Positions 34,107-45,513 of a stretch of DNA of 64,000 nt are shown here, one piece after another. The notes beneath the pieces are model-generated. The model saw only the letters and a list, made by a program, of their open reading frames with translations. It ran no database searches and was not told the DNA's origin. The first letter of the stretch is position 1, and every line of letters starts with the position of its first letter. The translations under genes and the position numbers were made by a program. Source of the DNA: Turritopsis dohrnii (Eukaryota > Cnidaria > Hydrozoa > Anthoathecata > Oceaniidae); contig BQMF02000197.1 in the NCBI GenBank assembly GCA_027922465.2, positions 1 to 64,000 on the forward strand, in the 5' to 3' direction.

Positions 34107-34418
34107 TCCGATTAAAGTATTTTAAATCGAGTTCTCATGCTTCGTCCTTAGACTTTCCAAGCTTATCTGCGAAGGTTATTGACCTGAATGTTTGCTTCAG
34201 TTTTTAAGTTGTTGCTTGTCTTCAGAACCTATCAAACAAAAAAAATTTGGTTGTTTAGTTGCTTTTCAGCTGTACTACCGATTATGTTGTTTGCGCAATT
34301 TCCGTGGTTTTACAGTGGAGATTTGGCTATTAATGATACTGCTGGTTGCACAGTTTATTTGTCAGTTGCAGTTCTCCAGTTTATTTCTTTAGTCAATTTA
34401 GTAGATCTATAAGCTACT

Positions 34419-36675
34419 TTTTGGATTTCTGCGTAAGCAAGAAATACCTTAAAACCGGCTCTGTTCTTTTTTTTCTTACTGTCCAAACCTAGCGATTTTT
34501 TAATCTCAAAGTTCATTGGTTCATACAGCCGCCGTCTCAAAATTCATTGATGCATAAAGCGCCACTATACGAAAGGGTGGTAATTAAATTTAATAGCGCT
34601 AGTTTATTGGCTTGAATTTCCGCCATGTGATCATCCGGGTATTTTTCGACTTCACATTTGCACGCCGTTCGCATAATGGTAGAGGAAACCGAAGAAACCC
34701 ACTTAGACTTCCACGTGTTGATTGATCAATATTGATCAGATTTAAAAGAAGATTTAAGGGAGAAAGGGGAGAAATTTATAATTATCTTACAATGATTCTA
34801 CTGCGTCCATTCTTTTCTTCTCCATGTTTTATAAAAACAGTGTGTGAAAAGAAATGCTTTTATTTTTTGAAAAATGTCTGGGATTCTTTTAAGCCTTTCT
34901 AAATACAAAATATCGTTTGTTTCATGTGTGGGCTGTAGTGCTTTTTAAGCTCTGGATACATACAGCTCAGCTCAGTTTCCTCTTCAGCTCCAACAACACA
35001 CAAGAATGTCTTGTCTACCCTCTCCCTGTGCATCATTTTATGTTTGATGTTTCTCTAGCTATTTTAGCTTATTTACTTGTATAGTTCTTGGCTGTATTAT
35101 CAATGTTTTGAATTAGGAATGGGGATTTAGTATTTACGATAGCAAATTGAAACTCAAATTTCTGCTTTCAGTTATGTTTGCTTATTTTGGTAAGTTTAGG
35201 TCATATCTTTCATAAGCCTAATCTAATTAGGGGTCAGTCACAAATCGATTTTAGGTTTAGATAACGTCATATGACGTTAGTGGGTGGGTGGGTTAATTCA
35301 AGTGACGTTAAAAAATTCATAACAGAAACATCGATTTTGAAAGTGCTATTTTTTTGCGAGAACACTCTCCACTACCGTGGTTCTTTTTGCAAGATTTCCC
35401 GATTGTGGTAATTCGGGTTATTTTCCAGTTTTATGGTCGGCTATGTTCCGAATCTATGTATGTTGTTGTTGGGAGATGGTAATGTATGATGTTTTTTTTT
35501 AACTAACTAGCATTTTTACAGAAATACTCAATTACATCGATTTTTGGCCATTTTCGACATATGACGTTATGGGTGGTGGGTGGGTGGGTAATATTCGTAA
35601 CGTCATATGACGTTATTTGAACCTAAAATCGATTTGTGACTGACCCCTTAGGAAGATTGACCGTACATACGTAATCACTGTGATGTTATTTTGTTCATTA
35701 AGTTTATTAGGAGTTAATGGAAGTTTCGTATTGTGTCAGTTCTCCTTTTATAATGCCCTGGTGTGTATATACGTAATTAAAAATTTAATGTTTTTTAAGT
35801 TTCTGAATAAATCTTTATAATCTTTTCATGAAATTTAATTCAGGTAATGCATGTTTCTGATTTAAAAAGATAACAATGACATATTGTTACTCAAATTAAA
35901 GCACAAATTTTTGTTTTCAGTTATGTATGTTGATTTTGTATGCTTATAATAGATGTATGTATCATTAAAATCTAGGCTTTCCTTTTTGTGCTTGTGAATT
36001 AGGAATTTTGTTAGGATGATAGACAAGACATTGAATTCATAAATTCATAACATTTACATTGACTTACATGCATACTCATTGTTTTATCTGAATTGATCAC
36101 TGAATGCTTAATATCATTTCGTACCAACAAAATAAAGAACAGTACGTCATTCAGATATAATCAAGTTTCTTGGTGTTTATTGATATAAAGTTTTGCAAGT
36201 ATTTCTGATGAGTTTTTCGCTTTTACTTTGTTTCTTAATATTTTTTTTCGAAAAAGTTTGTGTTTTTTTTTCTTTTCGCTCTTAATCGTTTCTTTTAAAA
36301 AAAACTGTCATCTAAAATGCGTATCCATGGTTACGATTCGCACCTTACGGGTATTTATTTTCTTTGTATGTGAAAAAGCTTCTGTTGTTTTTAGTTAAGT
36401 CCTATTTACACTTTTTAAAAGGTAAATTGCTATCATCCCTGCAAATGAACAAAAGTTGAGAAACTTTCTAGCGGGATTAACTATTACCGTTCTATTTTTG
36501 TTTTATCTATTTTTGATCTATATATATATATCAGTTATGCTTTCATGGATTCCTCCTAGGGAGTGTGTGATCAAATGTGATGTTGTATTGTAGAAGTCAT
36601 TCAATCTTCAAATTTGAAGAATGTCACTAGTCTTTCATTTTTCATGCTTCAGCTGGTTTCGCAGAAATCCTTATG
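34419..36675. repeat. repeat family X, copy 1 (split by a MITE)
   Basis: It begins TTTTTGGATTTCTGCGTAAG and matches 38655 onward over at least 240 bp (TTACTGTCCAAACCTA, CATTGGTTCATA, CTACGAAAGGGTG-like, TTTATTGGCT, GCCATGTGATC), with weaker similarity further right (GCTCAGCT...TTCAGCT). Near 36660 it has CAGAAATCCTT and AGGGCATCTTG, also found at 39890 beside the THAP gene. The 418-bp MITE at 35230-35647 is inside it. Confidence 0.55.
35230..35647. mobile_element. Harbinger-type MITE with TTA target duplication
   Basis: Left end GGGGTCAGTCACAAATCGAT and the inverse right end ATCGATTTGTGACTGACCCC match over more than 30 bp, followed by AACGTCATATGACGTT palindromes in both arms. TTA flanks both ends (35227-35229 and 35648-35650), the PIF/Harbinger TWA target. 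It has no coding. GGTGGGTGGG runs occur in both arms. Confidence 0.85.
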
Positions 36676-37108
36676 CCTGTCAGGGCATCTTGTTGTTTTT
36701 CTGTATAGAAAAGGTCGTAGCTCTAGAGTACTTAATAGCAGATACTGTGATTCAGGAACAATAACATCTCATCCGTCTTACAGCGATTTTCTTTTCCCTG
36801 ATCTCCATGTTCAGCACAGAAAACCATACTTCCGGTTGAAGCCAGAAGTTTTAAATAATATCTGATACATCGACTGTGTATTCTTGTCTCTTGGCAATCT
36901 TTAATTCTTCAAAGCATGCCATCTTGTCTGTGAACCATTTTTTGTTTGTACTGTATACGTTTATGTCCAGTCTCCTTGAATCGTTTATCAATCACAACAA
37001 ATATGGCAGACATTGTAGGTCGTTTCATACCGCGCAGGTCTGGGCACGAGTGTTTCGCTTGTAGGGACAAATAAAAAATAAATGGCGGCTTGAAGCGAAA
37101 ATTTCAAG

Positions 37109-38268
37109 ATGGAAAATTCAAAACAAGATTGTATGGAATGGCTCAAGAATCGTGGATTACCTACATCAGGTAATTTGAAAGAACTGCAAATGAGAGTTAA
37201 TCGTTTCAAACTCTATCCGTCGTTAGCTGAGAAGTTAAGATTAAAAACGGAGAAGAATTTTATTTTTGGTACCTATCTTGATCCTGCAAAAATCCCCCCT
37301 TTTTCTGGTCCATGGTTACCCAATGAAGAACATTATTCTTCAGTAACACCTTCAATTATCAAAAAATATATATCAATTAAGCGAGTAGGTAGTATAGGGC
37401 AACAACAAAAAGGATATGCTATGCTTGTCAGCAGAAAAATTGTTTCAGTTAAAACGCTCCATGAAAATAACAATACATATGTCAAAGCAATGATAAAAAA
37501 AGTCTTGGTGAGCAAACAATACCAGCAACAATATTATTCAAAAAAACATCCCAACTAAAGCTTATTGTGAGTGTCCTGTTGGAACTAGTGGTTTATGCTG
37601 TCATATTATTTCTATTTTACTTTACTTGAAACACTATCAATCAACAAAAGAAAAAATTTTATCCTTGACCTGCACTCAACAACTACAAAAATGTCACCGA
37701 AGAACAACAAAAGGTTCCATTCCCATGATCCCTCTCAGAAATATTAAACTAAAATCAGCTTTACTCAAGAAAAAAAAAAAGTGCAGCTGATGTTGATATT
37801 GTACCAGCTGATTCTGATAAATCAAAAAGTAAAAGAGATGTTTTGGACATCAAAAATAAAATAAAAGAAAAAATAAAATTAGTTAAAACACCCTTTGAAG
37901 AACATTGCTACAAAGTATTGTCGAAATCATCTGTTGGCAAGGACACTTCTTTGATGGGTCATCTTAATTTCAGATATACTACTCTTGCAGCCAATGCTTT
38001 AGCTGACCATAATTACTGTTCAGAAAATCTTACTTTCGACATAAGTATTATTACACTAGATCCAAAGAAACTGGAGCTTATTAACAAAAATATAAGTCAC
38101 ATCATTGAAAATAAACAAAATATTCCTACTCCTATTCCTATTCCTAAAGTAAATAATAATACAGAAATTAATGATATTGAACTTCAATTCTTATACGATG
38201 ACATCGAGTGTCAAATCACTACCAATAAAAAAATCCTACATATCAATCTTAACAATTTTGTGTTGTGA
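37109..38268 (+). pseudogene. SAP-SWIM protein of ISL2EU-2 (YqaJ part lost)
   Basis: It starts MENSKQDCMEWLKNRGLPTS then GNLKELQMRV, a SAP DNA-binding motif. The middle has FGTYLDPAKIPPFSGPW. After a frameshift near 37500, CECPVGTSGLCCHIISILL is a SWIM zinc-finger motif (C-x-C...C-x-H). After another slip in an A run near 37770, DIKNKIKEKIKLVKTPFEEH leads to a stop at 38266. The YqaJ exonuclease of the full protein (compare 49194-51073) is absent. Confidence 0.65.
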
Positions 38269-38677
38269 TAGCACTGTCACTAATAGAGCCAGGGAAAATA
38301 TCACTAAACAAGATTCCACTGCCATGAGGTGATATACCAATTAATGCTTTGCCAATGACAGTGTTTTTATAATTCGAAAACATAATGCATGCATGTTGAA
38401 ATTCAGTAGCTTTATCCAATCTTCTTTTGCCAGTATTGGTACAATCAGGATAAATAATTGTATGAAGGTAAGGTTTAACAATTTCAAAAAGTAAGTCAAA
38501 TTGTTCAATAGATAACCCACAGAGAAACTTGAATATTTCTGGCTTGCTTTTGACATTGGGATAAGAAAAGGATGCTTTTTGTAGAGGTGAAATTGATTTT
38601 GTGAGATCATCATTAGCTTTGTTAGTTTTATTTTTTGATAGTAGGAGATGTTTATTTTTGGATTTCTGCGTAAGCAA
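38249..38677 (-). pseudogene. partial DDE transposase of ISL2EU-2
   Basis: The N-terminal part reads PEIFKFLCGLSIEQFDLLF then RRLDKATEF, and jumps to FSNYKNTVIGKALIGISPHG, FPGSISDSAIT. The segment with the first catalytic Asp is missing and the rest beyond AIT (second Asp, Glu) is also lost where it meets the opposing gene. It belongs to the DDE_Tnp_4 class. Confidence 0.62.
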
Positions 38678-39905
38678 GAAATACTTTACGATCGTCCGTG
38701 TTTTTATGTTTTTTCATCTTACTGTCCAAACCTACGCATTTTTGTTTCTTAAATTTCATTGGTTCATAAAAAAACCGTCTTACTTGTCATTGGTGCATAA
38801 TGCCCGATTTCTACGAAAGGGTGCTAATTTAGCCACCTCCACTTAAATAGCGATAGTTTATTGGCTGATTTTCGCCATGCCATGTGATCGTCCACAAAAC
38901 GTTTTAAAAATGGCAGCGAAAGAACGTGTGTAGTTTGCTAAAAGTTTCTTTGATGGAAATATGGCTTTAAAAGAAGTTAATACAGCTTATAATTTTATGT
39001 AAAGAATTGCATTACTGTTGGGAACTTATCATGTTCACAAAATTAAATTACAGTGTGGTTATTCTGTTTTTTGAAAGAAGTTTTCTTGAAGTTTAAAATA
39101 TGAAAACAGTGCCAATACATGGTGTGTGGAAGAAAAGGTATTTCTTGTTTTATTTTTGCTCCAAGCCTTTTTAAATATGAAAGACCTTCGTGTATTTTGT
39201 ATGTGTATGCATGTTTGAAGTCAATTTTTAGAAGCTTTTGGATTTTTAAAGCTCAGCTTAGCTTAGCTTCCTTTCAGCTTCTCCCCAACATCACCAACAT
39301 AATGCACTTTATACAGCTATTTATACTATATTTAGTAGCAATTTTTGGATGTATTCTGGCTATATCAGCTTATCTCTTTTCTCCCTACGTATGTTGTATT
39401 TTTTTTAACTTTTAGATTAGATATGAGCTTTAATTTCTAAGTAATTATTATTGTGATATTTATATTTTTCATTCTGAGGAGATCAATATAGAAACTTTAT
39501 ATATTAGTTTGTGCTGCCCAAACGATATGTTGGTTACCACCAGTATACACAATCTTTTTATAGGATTCGTTATATTTAATGTGGTTAAATTAAAGTTTCG
39601 TATTGTGTCGATGCACTTTTTTGGAGTACGTGGGTGGCAAATATCCAGTAACAATCATTCAGCTTATTCGTACAAAAAAAAACAGATCTTCATAAATGAT
39701 CTCCGCGATAGCATAAAGAAAAGCCCCTTTTTTATGTTATGGTAGGCTGACTTTCTTGACGAACATTGTCAATCGCATCAATATTTTTGTTTATTTAATG
39801 CTGATGCTTCTTGAGCTGAATGATGTGACTGTCTTAGTTTTTCAGGACTAGTGTGCTAGTGTTGCATTTTTGTGGCATTTTCAGCAGCAAAGCTTGCAGA
39901 AATCC
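38655..39905. repeat. repeat family X, copy 2
   Basis: It matches the start of copy 1 (TTTTTGGATTTCTGCGTAAG) and ends near GCAGAAATCCTTCTGCC. GGATTTCTGC appears inverted at the two ends. It lies between the THAP and DDE parts of ISL2EU-2, so it is either an intron of that element or an insertion. Confidence 0.5.
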
Positions 39906-40544
39906 TTCTGCCCGGTAGGGCATCTTGTTTATTTTCAAGGCTTTATTTTCAGAAGACAGTTGAAGATTCTTTGCATTAACTTGTGCAAGTTCATTTTTTA
40001 ATTTTTTATTTTCTGCCGTTAGTTTTTTTATATTTGCGGATAGAAATCTTTTTGACATTAAATGCTTTCCAGTTAAATGAGGAGTAGTAGAAATTCTTTT
40101 TGTAGGTGATCTTCTTTTTGATGAAGTATGTTGTTGAACCAATGTTGAAGAAGTGGAAGGAGTGGAAGAAGATGAAGAATAATGAATAGCTGTTTCTAGT
40201 TTACTTTTCAATTTTTTGACTTTTGATTTTTCAGCAGCGGTGGGATATTTTATTTTAAATCTGTTCTTTGCTTTTTCGTATTTTTGACGGATAATAACGA
40301 TTTGTGATGGTGGAACAGTTACGGTAGGCAAATCATGAATGCTTTGTTTTTCTTGCTCGACCCAATGCTGACAGCAAATATGACCGCTTTTCCAATTAAT
40401 TCCGTCTGTTTTTAAAATTTTTTTGTATTCTTTTTGGGAATTTTCGTCTCTTGGTAACCTATAAAACTTGAGAGGCTTTCCATCATCTCCTTTCGTTCGA
40501 TAATTATTGTAACACAATGATGACGAGCAAAGCCACTTAACCAT
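39834..40544 (-). CDS. THAP zinc-finger protein of ISL2EU-2
   Basis: Start MVKWLCSSSLCYNNYRTKG at 40544. The THAP C2CH zinc finger is C-x4-C with FYRLPRDENSQKEYKKIL and W-x3-HICCQHW (final Cys/His). A Ser/Thr-rich linker (SSSSSTPSTSST) and a coiled coil (about residues 165-205, KKLTAENKKLKNELAQVN) follow. In ISL2EU elements THAP is the DNA-binding N-terminus of the transposase; here the DDE part lies in a separate downstream ORF, across the X repeat. The ORF itself is intact. Confidence 0.72.
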   Translation of the reverse strand: MVKWLCSSSLCYNNYRTKGDDGKPLKFYRLPRDENSQKEYKKILKTDGINWKSGHICCQHWVEQEKQSIHDLPTVTVPPSQIVIIRQKYEKAKNRFKIKYPTAAEKSKVKKLKSKLETAIHYSSSSSTPSTSSTLVQQHTSSKRRSPTKRISTTPHLTGKHLMSKRFLSANIKKLTAENKKLKNELAQVNAKNLQLSSENKALKINKMPYRAEGFLQALLLKMPQKCNTSTLVLKN

Positions 40545-40771
40545 TTTGTTTATCGATCGTATGTTCAGGAATAAATAACAAATTATCAATCTGTATCTAT
40601 AATAAATAATTCTTCCAACAATATTACGTGGAAAACCAGAAACAAGTGTACATAGAACAGGTCAAACTGAAAAGTTTACTTCGCCTAAAGCTACCATTTT
40701 TTTCATTTGTCCCTACAAGCAAAACATTGCACTAATTGCACTAGACCTAGACCTGCGCGGTATGAAACGAC

Positions 40772-41241
40772 GTAATATTATAGTTCAGACCCCCGCTTTA
40801 GAATTTGGCTAGTCCTTCTTTTTGTTTTTCCTTAGTGAAATATGTTTTGTTTTTGTGAGCACGTGGTAAGATATAAATAAAACACTTTATAGCTCACGGA
40901 ATAAACGAAAACATGTCATTTCCATCACAGTAAGGAAAAAAGAAATACCTAAGAGAAGAAATTGTTTGCGGAATATATTTTTGCGGATGCAAGAAATTTA
41001 ACAAAATCAAAAGTCGGGAAACACGTAGTTTAGTACCTGGGTATATACAAACTTTAGTTGGAATGGAAAAAGCAGTTTTACGGAACAACATCTGTTTTTC
41101 ATCAGTTAAAATATCAAAAAAGAATACTAAGCTGCAGCAAACAGATATTGTAGCTGGGTCTTATCTTCGATCAGAGGAGGTCAATGTAACGCCAGCAACT
41201 GAGAATATGACTCAGTCTCAGTCTACTCAACCCATGAAAGA
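40772..41241. other. no supported gene
   Basis: A plus ORF from 41063 (MEKAVLRNNICFSSVKIS) has no recognised domain but may precede the fragment at 41242. Confidence 0.4.
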
Positions 41242-41382
41242 ATGGAGGAGAAAACAATAAAGAGAAACTGTGATACCTCCACCGCCGACATAAGGTCGTT
41301 TCTCAAAGTAAAAGCAACAGTACGAAGCGCTAAACCTGTCGCAAATGCAGATGCTGGTTGTGTTCTTATTGACGAAGAGTAA
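41242..41382 (+). CDS. small ORF, possible transposon protein tail
   Basis: It reads MEEKTIKRNCDTSTADIRSF then LKVKATVRSAK, ending CVLIDEE. Balanced composition suggests a coding relic, perhaps a C-terminal exon continuing from 41063 after a frameshift. No domain is recognised. Confidence 0.25.
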   Translation: MEEKTIKRNCDTSTADIRSFLKVKATVRSAKPVANADAGCVLIDEE

Positions 41383-41519
41383 TAAATAAGTCCTTAGATG
41401 TTCAATAACCAAGACTTCTTTCCTTTTTCAACCCCCTTTTTCATTTTCCAAACGTTTTGTAAAGACGAGACTTGTAGTTATATGGAAAGTAAAGTGAAAA
41501 ATCAATTCTTTACGGGTAA

Positions 41520-41670
41520 AAAATTTCAAAAATTTTGCGGAGTAAATTTTTGCGGATGAAGAATTTCGAAAATTTTGCGGAATTTATTTTTGCGGATGAC
41601 CAAAATTTATTCATTTTTGCGAAATTTATTTTTGCGGATTTGAGGGAAATCCGCAAAAAAAAGTTTCGTA
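41520..41670. repeat. TTTTTGCGGA/ATTTTGCGGA motif cluster
   Basis: TTTTGCGGAGTAAATTT, TTTTGCGGAATTTATTT and related units recur about five times, with one inverse (AAATCCGCAAAA) at 41647. Related motifs lie at 40965-40990 and 26480-26520. This probably is the end of a non-autonomous element. Confidence 0.5.
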
Positions 41671-42172
41671 CAAATTTTTTCCACAAACAATTCCTTCCTT
41701 TAAAGTAGAAATAAAGAACTTTAAGTTAGTAACTCCGGCCATCAAAAACCTTCGCCTTACGTGGAACAGTTAGATAGAGAAGATAGATAGAACCACGCCG
41801 AAATCAATACATTTCGCTTAGCGAAATCAAATAAAGCCCCGTTCTCACGAAGGAACGTTTCTCATTGTAAACGTATTCTTCAGTTCGGGTCTGTAATTTT
41901 TATGTGAATGTGATACCTGTGTTTTCGAGAAGTTGGAACAAAGTTGGAATAAGTTTTTGAACAAAGATAAGAATATGATGACTACGTTTGTCTAACAAGA
42001 TGCGATCCTCAAGACCAATTGTTTATATGTCTGAGTTAAACCAAAACATTATTCCATAATACCATGTTGCTTCAAGAGATTGGATGATGGCATTTTATTA
42101 CACAAACACGCTGAGGTAATGCTAATTTGATTGTATATCATATCAATCGTTAAAAAGATATCATTAATACTA

Positions 42173-42781
42173 CAGGGTGGGCCAAAAAAAAAGGGAGACC
42201 CTCAGCGAACCATTATCGCGTCTTCGTTTTTTAAGATATTTTGAAAAAACCTTTACTGGGTGATGACCAAAGGATTTTGAAATAATTGAGAATAGTTTTT
42301 TTTCTCATAATAACGCTTATAACGTAGAAAATTTGCAATAATATGGAAGAACAGGTAATTGAAAAATTGAAAACTTTGACGTCAAAACGTTAAAAAAACG
42401 GTGTTTTGTGTGTTCCAGACTGTTCCTCTTGACTTAAAGCTAAGACTTCAATTACACCAATGTTTTCTTCAGTTCTTACACTGATTGGCCTTCCACTTCC
42501 CTTTGATCGTTCAACAGTTCCAGTGTTATCGATTTTCCGTAGTAACTTATCCAGTCCACCACAGTAAATAATTGACGTAAAATTTTACAATTTTGAAAAG
42601 CACTTCTGAAAAAGTCTTTTTGTAATTTCTCAAATCTCAAAATATACTCTTTAGCAGATCATTATGAATAGAAAGGACGTTTTTCACCTTTTTCTATGGC
42701 GAAATGATTTCTTGAAAAGCAGTAATTTTGAGACCACAGCAGATTGTCAATGAAGGTCTCCTTTTTTTTTGGCCCACCCTG
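42173..42781 (-). mobile_element. mariner deletion derivative
   Basis: Ends CAGGGTGGGCCAAAAAAAAA and the inverse GGCCCACCCTG are flanked by TA (42171-42172, 42782-42783). Length is 609 bp. On the minus strand the interior keeps a transposase HTH piece: LLRKIDNTGTVERSKGSGRP then VRTEENIGVIEVLAL, the mariner paired-like domain (G-SGRP, R-EEN). The DDE part is gone. Confidence 0.82.
42405..42575 (-). pseudogene. mariner transposase HTH fragment
   Basis: About 50 residues: KLLRKIDNTGTVERSKGSGR, then ISVRTEENIGVIEVLALSQE. GSGRP and R-x-EENI match the linker of mariner transposase helix-turn-helix domains. No catalytic residues remain. Confidence 0.65.
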
Positions 42782-43425
42782 TATAAGACTTCTCATTATT
42801 ACTGCTGGTATCCTGTGTAAAAACATTTTACAGTTTCACTTAACACTGAACCGTCACATTTACCAGAAGCTTCTGCACGGACTGTAAAATAACCTTTTAC
42901 TCAACCAAACCTGAAACACTTATTTCTTTTCTTCTGTTAGGTATTATATACTTTTTAAATTTCCTCATTGGGAACAACAAAAGCTTATTATGTCAAAAAA
43001 TTTACAAATTAAATCAAGCTCCATCTATATAGCTGTGTATTACCCAAGTTGATAGAAATGCAAATACAAACAAACAAGTAATGTCTGATAAGATTTGGCT
43101 TTCATGAAAATATTTACAAATTAATTTACAAAAGAACGCTACTGAAAAAATATAGTAAATCAAAATTGAATCACCTTTGACTTACAATACAGAATACTCA
43201 CGTTAAAAAAGCAGTACTCAGAGCATTTTTCAAAAAATAAAATAAAACATTTCTAACAAGTTAAACAGTTGCAACATGATGATCACCACTGATGTACAAT
43301 ATGAAATATTCTGGCTAAAAAACTCCAGAGCATTTATCGAATCCAAATAAAACATTACAATAGTCGGCACACAGCGTAGAATCAACGTGGATATGCAGTT
43401 GATAATACGTCGCGACGTCGAAATA

Positions 43426-43860
43426 CCAATTTTCAACGTTTTTCCAACGTTGAAAATACGACGTCGTTTCTATTAACTGATTTTCGACGTTAGTTCAACG
43501 TCATAATAACAACGTTGTTTTAATGAACTTATTTTCAACCTATTTTTGACGTTTAAATTATGACGTCGATCATAAAGACCAAATTTCCACGTTTTTCCAA
43601 CGTTGAAAATACGACGTCGTTTCTGTTAACTAATTTTCGACGTTAGTTCAACGTCATGGTGCCAACGTTGTTTTAATCAACTTCTTTTCAACCTACTTTC
43701 GACGTTTAAATTACGTCGTCGCTCCTATTGACCAAATTTCAACGTTCTTCCAACGTTGAAAAAACGACGTCGTTTCCATTGACTTATTTTCGACGTTGCT
43801 TTAACGTCATAATAACAACGTTGTTTTAATTAACTTACGACGTTAATCATACTGATCTAG
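43426..43860. repeat. 153-bp tandem repeat, about 2.8 copies
   Basis: Units start at 43426, 43579 and 43732 (CCAAATTT(C)ACGTT), giving a 153-bp period. Each unit holds inverted AACGTTGAAAA / TTTTCAACGTT-like blocks, ACGACGTCGTTTC and TTCAACGTCATAATAAC. Palindromic AACGTT and GACGTC cores are frequent. Confidence 0.8.
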
Positions 43861-45422
43861 TTTCAAAGGGGTTTTTTTGTTATTTTGTGATGTTGTTATT
43901 TTTGTTCTTTATGGATCTTCGACGTTCTCATGCGTTTCAATGTTTAAATAATGCCATTTCTGTCAATTGAACTTGCATTTAGTAGCAACGCATTGTCTAT
44001 ACCTTATCGGTAAAACTTTTGTCGACCGAAAGTGACGAACTTTTGCCGAGCTAATGAAAATTTGTACCGACAAAATTTGAACCGACCAATAATTTAATCC
44101 GACGACGCATTTTGACCATTTCAAAAATATTCAGGTCTCTTTTACCTAATCATTTGCAAACTGCCGTAAAAACAGAGGCTTTTTTATCAAGTCTCCAGTT
44201 TTCCCCCCTTCTTCATGAATTCTAACAGGGTTGGTGCTAGAAACCAAATAAAACTTTTCTGAACTTTTACTTGCATTGTGTTGGTTTGGGTGGATTAATT
44301 TTGGGGGATCGCTGCAAGCAGGCTAGATACTAGATGTCAGGGCCCAATGGGTTGAGCATGAGACAAATTCTTGTAATTCTTGGTAATTGTCGACAGAGGT
44401 CAATTACTAAACATAGGGAGCTAAATTGGATAGAAGGGTTCGTTGAAGGTTCATTATTGAAGTTGAAGTTGAAGTTCGGGAAGAGGACAGTTTCGAACGT
44501 GCACGAACCTTTGAAATCTTTCGTACTAAAGATCGGTGAAAATGATCGGTCACCTTATAGAAGATAAGATCTATTGAAAATGTCGGATAAAATTTTTCGT
44601 AGGTGAAAAAAGAAATAGCTAGACAAACATTTGTTATCCGCATCTGTTGATCTATCAGCATCGTCTGTGTTTAATTTCAAATTCTTTCTTCTTGAAATAT
44701 TATGCATTAGCACATTATGGATTCCTGTGATTGGAGATTCTTCCTCGTCAACACATTCGTTATCCGTTTCACATACGTAATCGTTGTTATTTAAACTTTT
44801 GCCTGAACAAAGTCATCTTCTTCGTCAGTTTCATCAAATTCAACATCGGCAACGGACAATGACTGTGTCTCACGGTTACAAATCATGTTTATATGTTATG
44901 ATCCACATGTGCATAATGTTATCGATGAGCGTAGCATAACGACGAGCGTAGCATTTTCGACGAGCGTAGCATAGCGATTGGCGTGCATTAAAAGTTGAAG
45001 TTTGTTCTGCAAGTTTGTTCTGCAAGTTTGTTCTTGAGGTTTGTTCTGCATTTTTAAAAAAAAGCAAAGAAGATATTTCGTCTTCTCGGCTTCATTATCC
45101 CAGGCAATAAAGTTAAAAACTGCGGAACTTCGATTGAATAAATGAGACTAAAGATGGAGCGCGCGAATGAAAATGCGATATGAAGATGAAATAACATGCC
45201 GATGTTATAAAAAGAGAACCACGAGAAATTTTCTTTCATTCGAAGAAGAGTTATTGAGAACGCTAAACTTTACGTAATACGATTTGTCATTGTGCTCACA
45301 AGTCTACTACTTTACGAATATCGTATATCTTTTTTAAGGTAAAGCTATGTTTTGTTTTTTTTCTTTTGTCTTTAACTTTATAGATGAGTTGCAATGTTTA
45401 CATTCGGCGACCGTCGAAAAAT
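43861..45422. other. no clear gene; short repeats
   Basis: On the minus strand near 44790-44860 a short acidic segment reads VADVEFDETDEEDDF, perhaps a relic. At 44925-44985 ACGAGCGTAGCAT is repeated three times, and at 45000-45050 AAGTTTGTTCTGC is repeated three to four times. Nothing else is supported. Confidence 0.45.
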
Positions 45423-45513
45423 GTGCGCGCGCAGCCTCCCAGGCAGAAAAACGATAACAAGCAGAGAAGAAGGTTGGGGAATTTAAGAATACTAGCGAAT
45501 TTATCGTTCAACC

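Larger units (their letters stand above)
37019..40771. mobile_element. ISL2EU-like element 2, internally deleted
   Basis: The ends are inverted: GTCGTTTCATACCGCGCAGG at 37019 and its inverse ending 40771, then TTGTAGGGACAAAT on both arms. It holds two convergent gene sets as in ISL2EU: a plus-strand SAP/SWIM protein and a minus-strand THAP plus DDE transposase. The two coding tails meet at about 38250-38268, where the YqaJ nuclease part and most of the DDE domain are missing. Confidence 0.7.

Noticed and set aside
44334..44567. 77-residue plus-strand ORF (MSGPNGLSMRQ)
   Set aside because: No domain and an overlapping minus ORF of similar length; likely chance.
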